This document shows, one piece after another, positions 61,830 through 64,000 of a DNA stretch of 64,000 nucleotides. The notes beneath the pieces are model-generated. The model was not told the DNA's origin and did not search any database. It saw only the letters and a program-made list of their open reading frames with translations. The position numbers and the translations under genes are program-made. Source of the DNA: Brienomyrus brachyistius (taxonomy: Eukaryota > Chordata > Actinopteri > Osteoglossiformes > Mormyridae); assembly GCF_023856365.1 (NCBI RefSeq), contig NW_026042766.1, forward strand, positions 1 to 64,000. Direction: 5' to 3'. Numbering within the stretch: position 1 is the stretch's first letter; each line of letters opens with the position of its first letter.

Positions 61830-64000
61830 CTAGCACGATATGCTAATATGCTAATATGCTAATATGCTAATATGCTAATATGCTAATATGCTAACACGCT
61901 ATGTTAATATGCTAATATGCTAATATGCTAATATGCTAATATGTTAATAAGCTAATATGCTAATATGCTAATATGCTAATATGCTATGCTAATTTGCTAA
62001 TATGTTAATATGCTAATGCGCTAATATGCTAACACGCTATGCTAATATGCTAATATGCTAATATGCTATGCTAATATGCTAATATGCTAATACGCTAATA
62101 TGCTAACACGCTATGCTAATATGCTAATATGCTAATATGCTAATATGCTAATATGCTATGCTAATTTGCTAATATGCTAATGTGCTAATATGTTAATATG
62201 CTAACACGCTATGCTAATATGCTAATACGCTAATATGCTAACACGCTATGCTAATATGCTAATATGCTAATATGCTAATATGCTAATATGCTATGCTAAT
62301 TTGCTAATATGCTAATGTGCTAATATGTTAATATGCTAACACGCTATGCTAATATGCTAATATGCTAATATGCTAATATGCTAATATGCTATGCTAATAT
62401 GCTAATATGTTAATATGCTAATATGCTAATATGCTATGCTAATATGCTAATATGCTAATATGCTAATATGCTATGCTAATATGCTAAAATGTTAATATGC
62501 TAATATGCTATGCTAATATGTTAATATGCTATGCTAATATGCTAATATGTTAATTCTCTAATATGCTAATATGCTAATATGCTAACATGCTATGCTAATA
62601 TGCTAATATGCTAATATGCTAATATGCTAATACGCTAATATGCTATGCTAATATGCTAATATGCTAATATGCTAATATGCTAATATGCTATGCTAATATG
62701 CTAATATGCTAATACGCTAATACGCTAACACGCTATGCTAATATGCTAATATGCTAATATGCTAATATGCTATGCTAATATGCTAATATGCTAATATGCT
62801 AATACGCTAACACGCTATGCTAATATGCTAATATGCTATGCTAATATGCTAATATGCTAATATGCTATGCTAATATGTTAATACGCTAACACGCTATGCT
62901 AATATGCTAATATGCTAATATGCTAATATGCTAATATGCTAATATGCTAATATGCTATGCTAATATGCTAATATGCTAATATGCTAATATGCTATGCTAA
63001 TATGCTAATATGCTATGCTAATATGCTAATATGCTAATATGCTAATATGCTAATATGCTATGTTAATATGCTAAATATGGTAATATGCTAATATGCTATG
63101 CTAATATGCTAATATGCTAATACGCTAACACGCTATGCTAATATGCTAATATGCTAATATGCTATGCTAATATGCTAATATGCTAATATGCTATGCTAAT
63201 ATACTAATATGCTAATATGCTAATATGCTATGCTAATATGCTAATATGCTAATATGCTAATATGCTAATATGCTATGCTAATATGCTAATATGCTAATAC
63301 GCTAACACGCTATGCTAATATGCTAATATGCTAATATGCTAATATGCTATGCAAATATGCTAATATGCTAATATGCTAATATGCTAATATACTAATATGC
63401 TAATATGCTATGCTAATATGCTAATATGCTAACACGCTATGCTAATATGCTAATATGCTAATATGCTAATATGCTAATATGCTAACACGCTATGCTAATA
63501 TGCTAATATGCTAATATGCTAATATGCTAATATGCTATGCTAATATGCTAATATGCTAATATGCTAATACGCTAACACGCTATGCTAATATGCTATGCTA
63601 ATATGCTAATATGCTAATATGCTAATATACTATGCTAATATGCTAATATGCTAATATGCTAATATGCTATGCTAATATGCTAATATGCTAATATGCTAAT
63701 ATGCTATGCTAATATGCTAATATGCTAATATGCTAATACGCTAACACGCTATGCTAATATGCTAATATGCTAATATGCTAATATGCTATGCTAATATGCT
63801 ATGCTAATATGCTAATATGCTAATATGCTAATATGCTATGCTAATATGCTAATATGCTAATATGCTATGCTAATATGCTAATATGCTAATATGCTATGCT
63901 AATATGCTAATATGCTAATATGCTAATATGCTAATATGCTAATATGCTATGCTAATATGCTAATATGCTAATATGCTAATATGCTATGCTAATATGCTAT
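61830..64000 (+). repeat. A-family HOR unit, right copy 5, cut by the window edge
   Basis: It begins at CTAGCAC (61830), with AATTCTCT at 62552 and TAAATATGG at 63072, in step with the preceding unit at about 4.44 kb. An extra ATGCAAAT lies at 63349. Confidence 0.8.
63349..63356 (+). other. Canonical POU octamer ATGCAAAT, isolated
   Basis: It follows an octamer run and a pentamer instead of AACACGCT, so it is a private change in the last unit. Confidence 0.7.

Larger units (their letters stand above)
1..64000 (+). repeat. Octamer/pentamer satellite array spanning the whole window
   Basis: The window is built almost entirely from ATGCTAAT octamers and ATGCT pentamers in one orientation. Octamers come in runs, broken every few units by a single pentamer and occasionally by two in a row (for example near 5115, 18905 and 26284). 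Common one-base variants are ATGTTAAT, ATACTAAT, ATGCTAAC, ACGCTAAT, TTGCTAAT and ATGGTAAT. Neither end of the array is in the window. There is no stretch of unrelated sequence and no inverted segment: ATTAGCAT, the reverse complement, does not appear as a run on the + strand. The pentamer looks like an octamer that lost AAT. Multi-kilobase HORs overlie this grammar. I infer a eukaryotic heterochromatic satellite; the species cannot be told from this sequence. Confidence 0.98.
44750..64000 (+). repeat. A-family higher-order repeat domain, right part
   Basis: Regular A units return. CTTAAATG lies at 44987, 48867, 53004, 56491 and 60878 (spacings 3880, 4137, 3487, 4387). AATTCTCT lies at 46633, 50513, 54816, 58137 and 62552. 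Unit length falls in a short class near 3.5 kb and a long class near 4.1-4.4 kb. The two longest units carry an extra segment marked by GGTAATATGCTTAT and AAGATGTT. The domain runs off the right edge of the window. Confidence 0.88.

Noticed and set aside
1..64000. Protein-coding genes, including short repetitive peptides
   Set aside because: Stops recur every few units in all six frames; any open frame is very short and purely repetitive, with no codon structure.
1..64000. Telomere repeat array
   Set aside because: The unit lacks the G-rich strand typical of telomeres (such as TTAGGG-type repeats), has balanced G and C, and shows multi-kilobase HORs.
1..64000. CRISPR array
   Set aside because: There are no unique spacers; the segments between repeated words are themselves the same octamers.
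1..64000. Alpha satellite, HSat2/3 or a CENP-B box
   Set aside because: There is no 171 bp monomer, no CATTC/GGAAT unit and no word resembling TTCGNNNNANNCGGG; CpGs lie only in ACGCT-type words.
1..64000. Plasmid or phage iterons, or a replication origin
   Set aside because: Tens of kilobases of uniform repeats with HORs and no replication gene do not fit iteron clusters, which are short.
1..64000. Viral sequence, because ATGCTAAT resembles octamer elements in herpesvirus promoters
   Set aside because: Only the 8 bp host-factor site is shared; the GARAT extension and any viral gene are absent.
1..64000. Hairpins, cruciforms or non-coding RNA folds across the array
   Set aside because: The + strand nearly lacks GCAT, the complement of ATGC, so units cannot pair with one another on one strand; only two short palindromes were found.
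1..64000. Insertion sequences or transposon ends with target duplications
   Set aside because: No non-repeat sequence is present to form an element; direct repeats here are all explained by the satellite.

Overview
The whole 64 kb window is one uninterrupted tandem-repeat (satellite) array. I see no gene, RNA gene, mobile element, CRISPR array or unique-sequence island. The basic unit is the octamer ATGCTAAT, always in the same orientation on the + strand. It is mixed with a pentamer, ATGCT, which is the octamer without its final AAT. A third recurrent word is a CpG-bearing 'punctuation', TACGCTAACACGCT (variants AACACGAT, AACATGCT, GTTAACACGCT), spaced by tens to a few hundred bases. Base composition is about 25% GC in octamer runs. 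An array of this size, with multi-kilobase higher-order repeats (HORs), points to eukaryotic constitutive heterochromatin (centromeric, pericentromeric or sex-chromosome type) in a long-read assembly. I cannot name the species: the unit is not a telomere repeat, alpha satellite, HSat2/3 or any simple satellite I recognise.

Layout, from diagnostic variant words. (A-left) 1 to about 9.95 kb: A-family HOR, with one clean unit of 3,474 bp (91-3564) and then a rearranged unit enlarged by internal duplications of about 1.44 kb and 0.73 kb. (B) about 9.95-14.8 kb: a different variant set (GCGAAT, GCTCACG, GTTAAGC) in repeats of about 2.4, 0.68 and 0.59 kb. (C) about 14.8-29.6 kb: two tandem copies of a unit of about 7.39 kb, each holding an internal repeat of about 2.54 kb and pieces of B. 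(D) about 29.6-44.9 kb: a partial unit and then two copies of a unit of about 6.85 kb. A block of about 1.03 kb in the partial unit recurs letter for letter 9,540 bp downstream. (A-right) about 44.75 kb to the end: the A family again, as successive units of about 3.5-4.4 kb.

The A family therefore flanks a B/C/D core. The D to A-right junction is in register, as expected if the core arose and spread by unequal exchange between related units.

The least ordinary feature is the unit itself. ATGCTAAT is a known variant of the POU/Oct octamer, and the canonical octamer ATGCAAAT appears at one conserved position in successive A-family units. On the + strand every unit also gives CTAAT or CTAAC, which fits the intron branch-point consensus, while AG dinucleotides are scarce. 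Both unit lengths (8 and 5) leave remainder 2 on division by 3, so reading frames close quickly on both strands. These are sequence observations; any function is inference. Positions of landmarks were read by eye and may be off by a few bases; unit boundaries are approximate.
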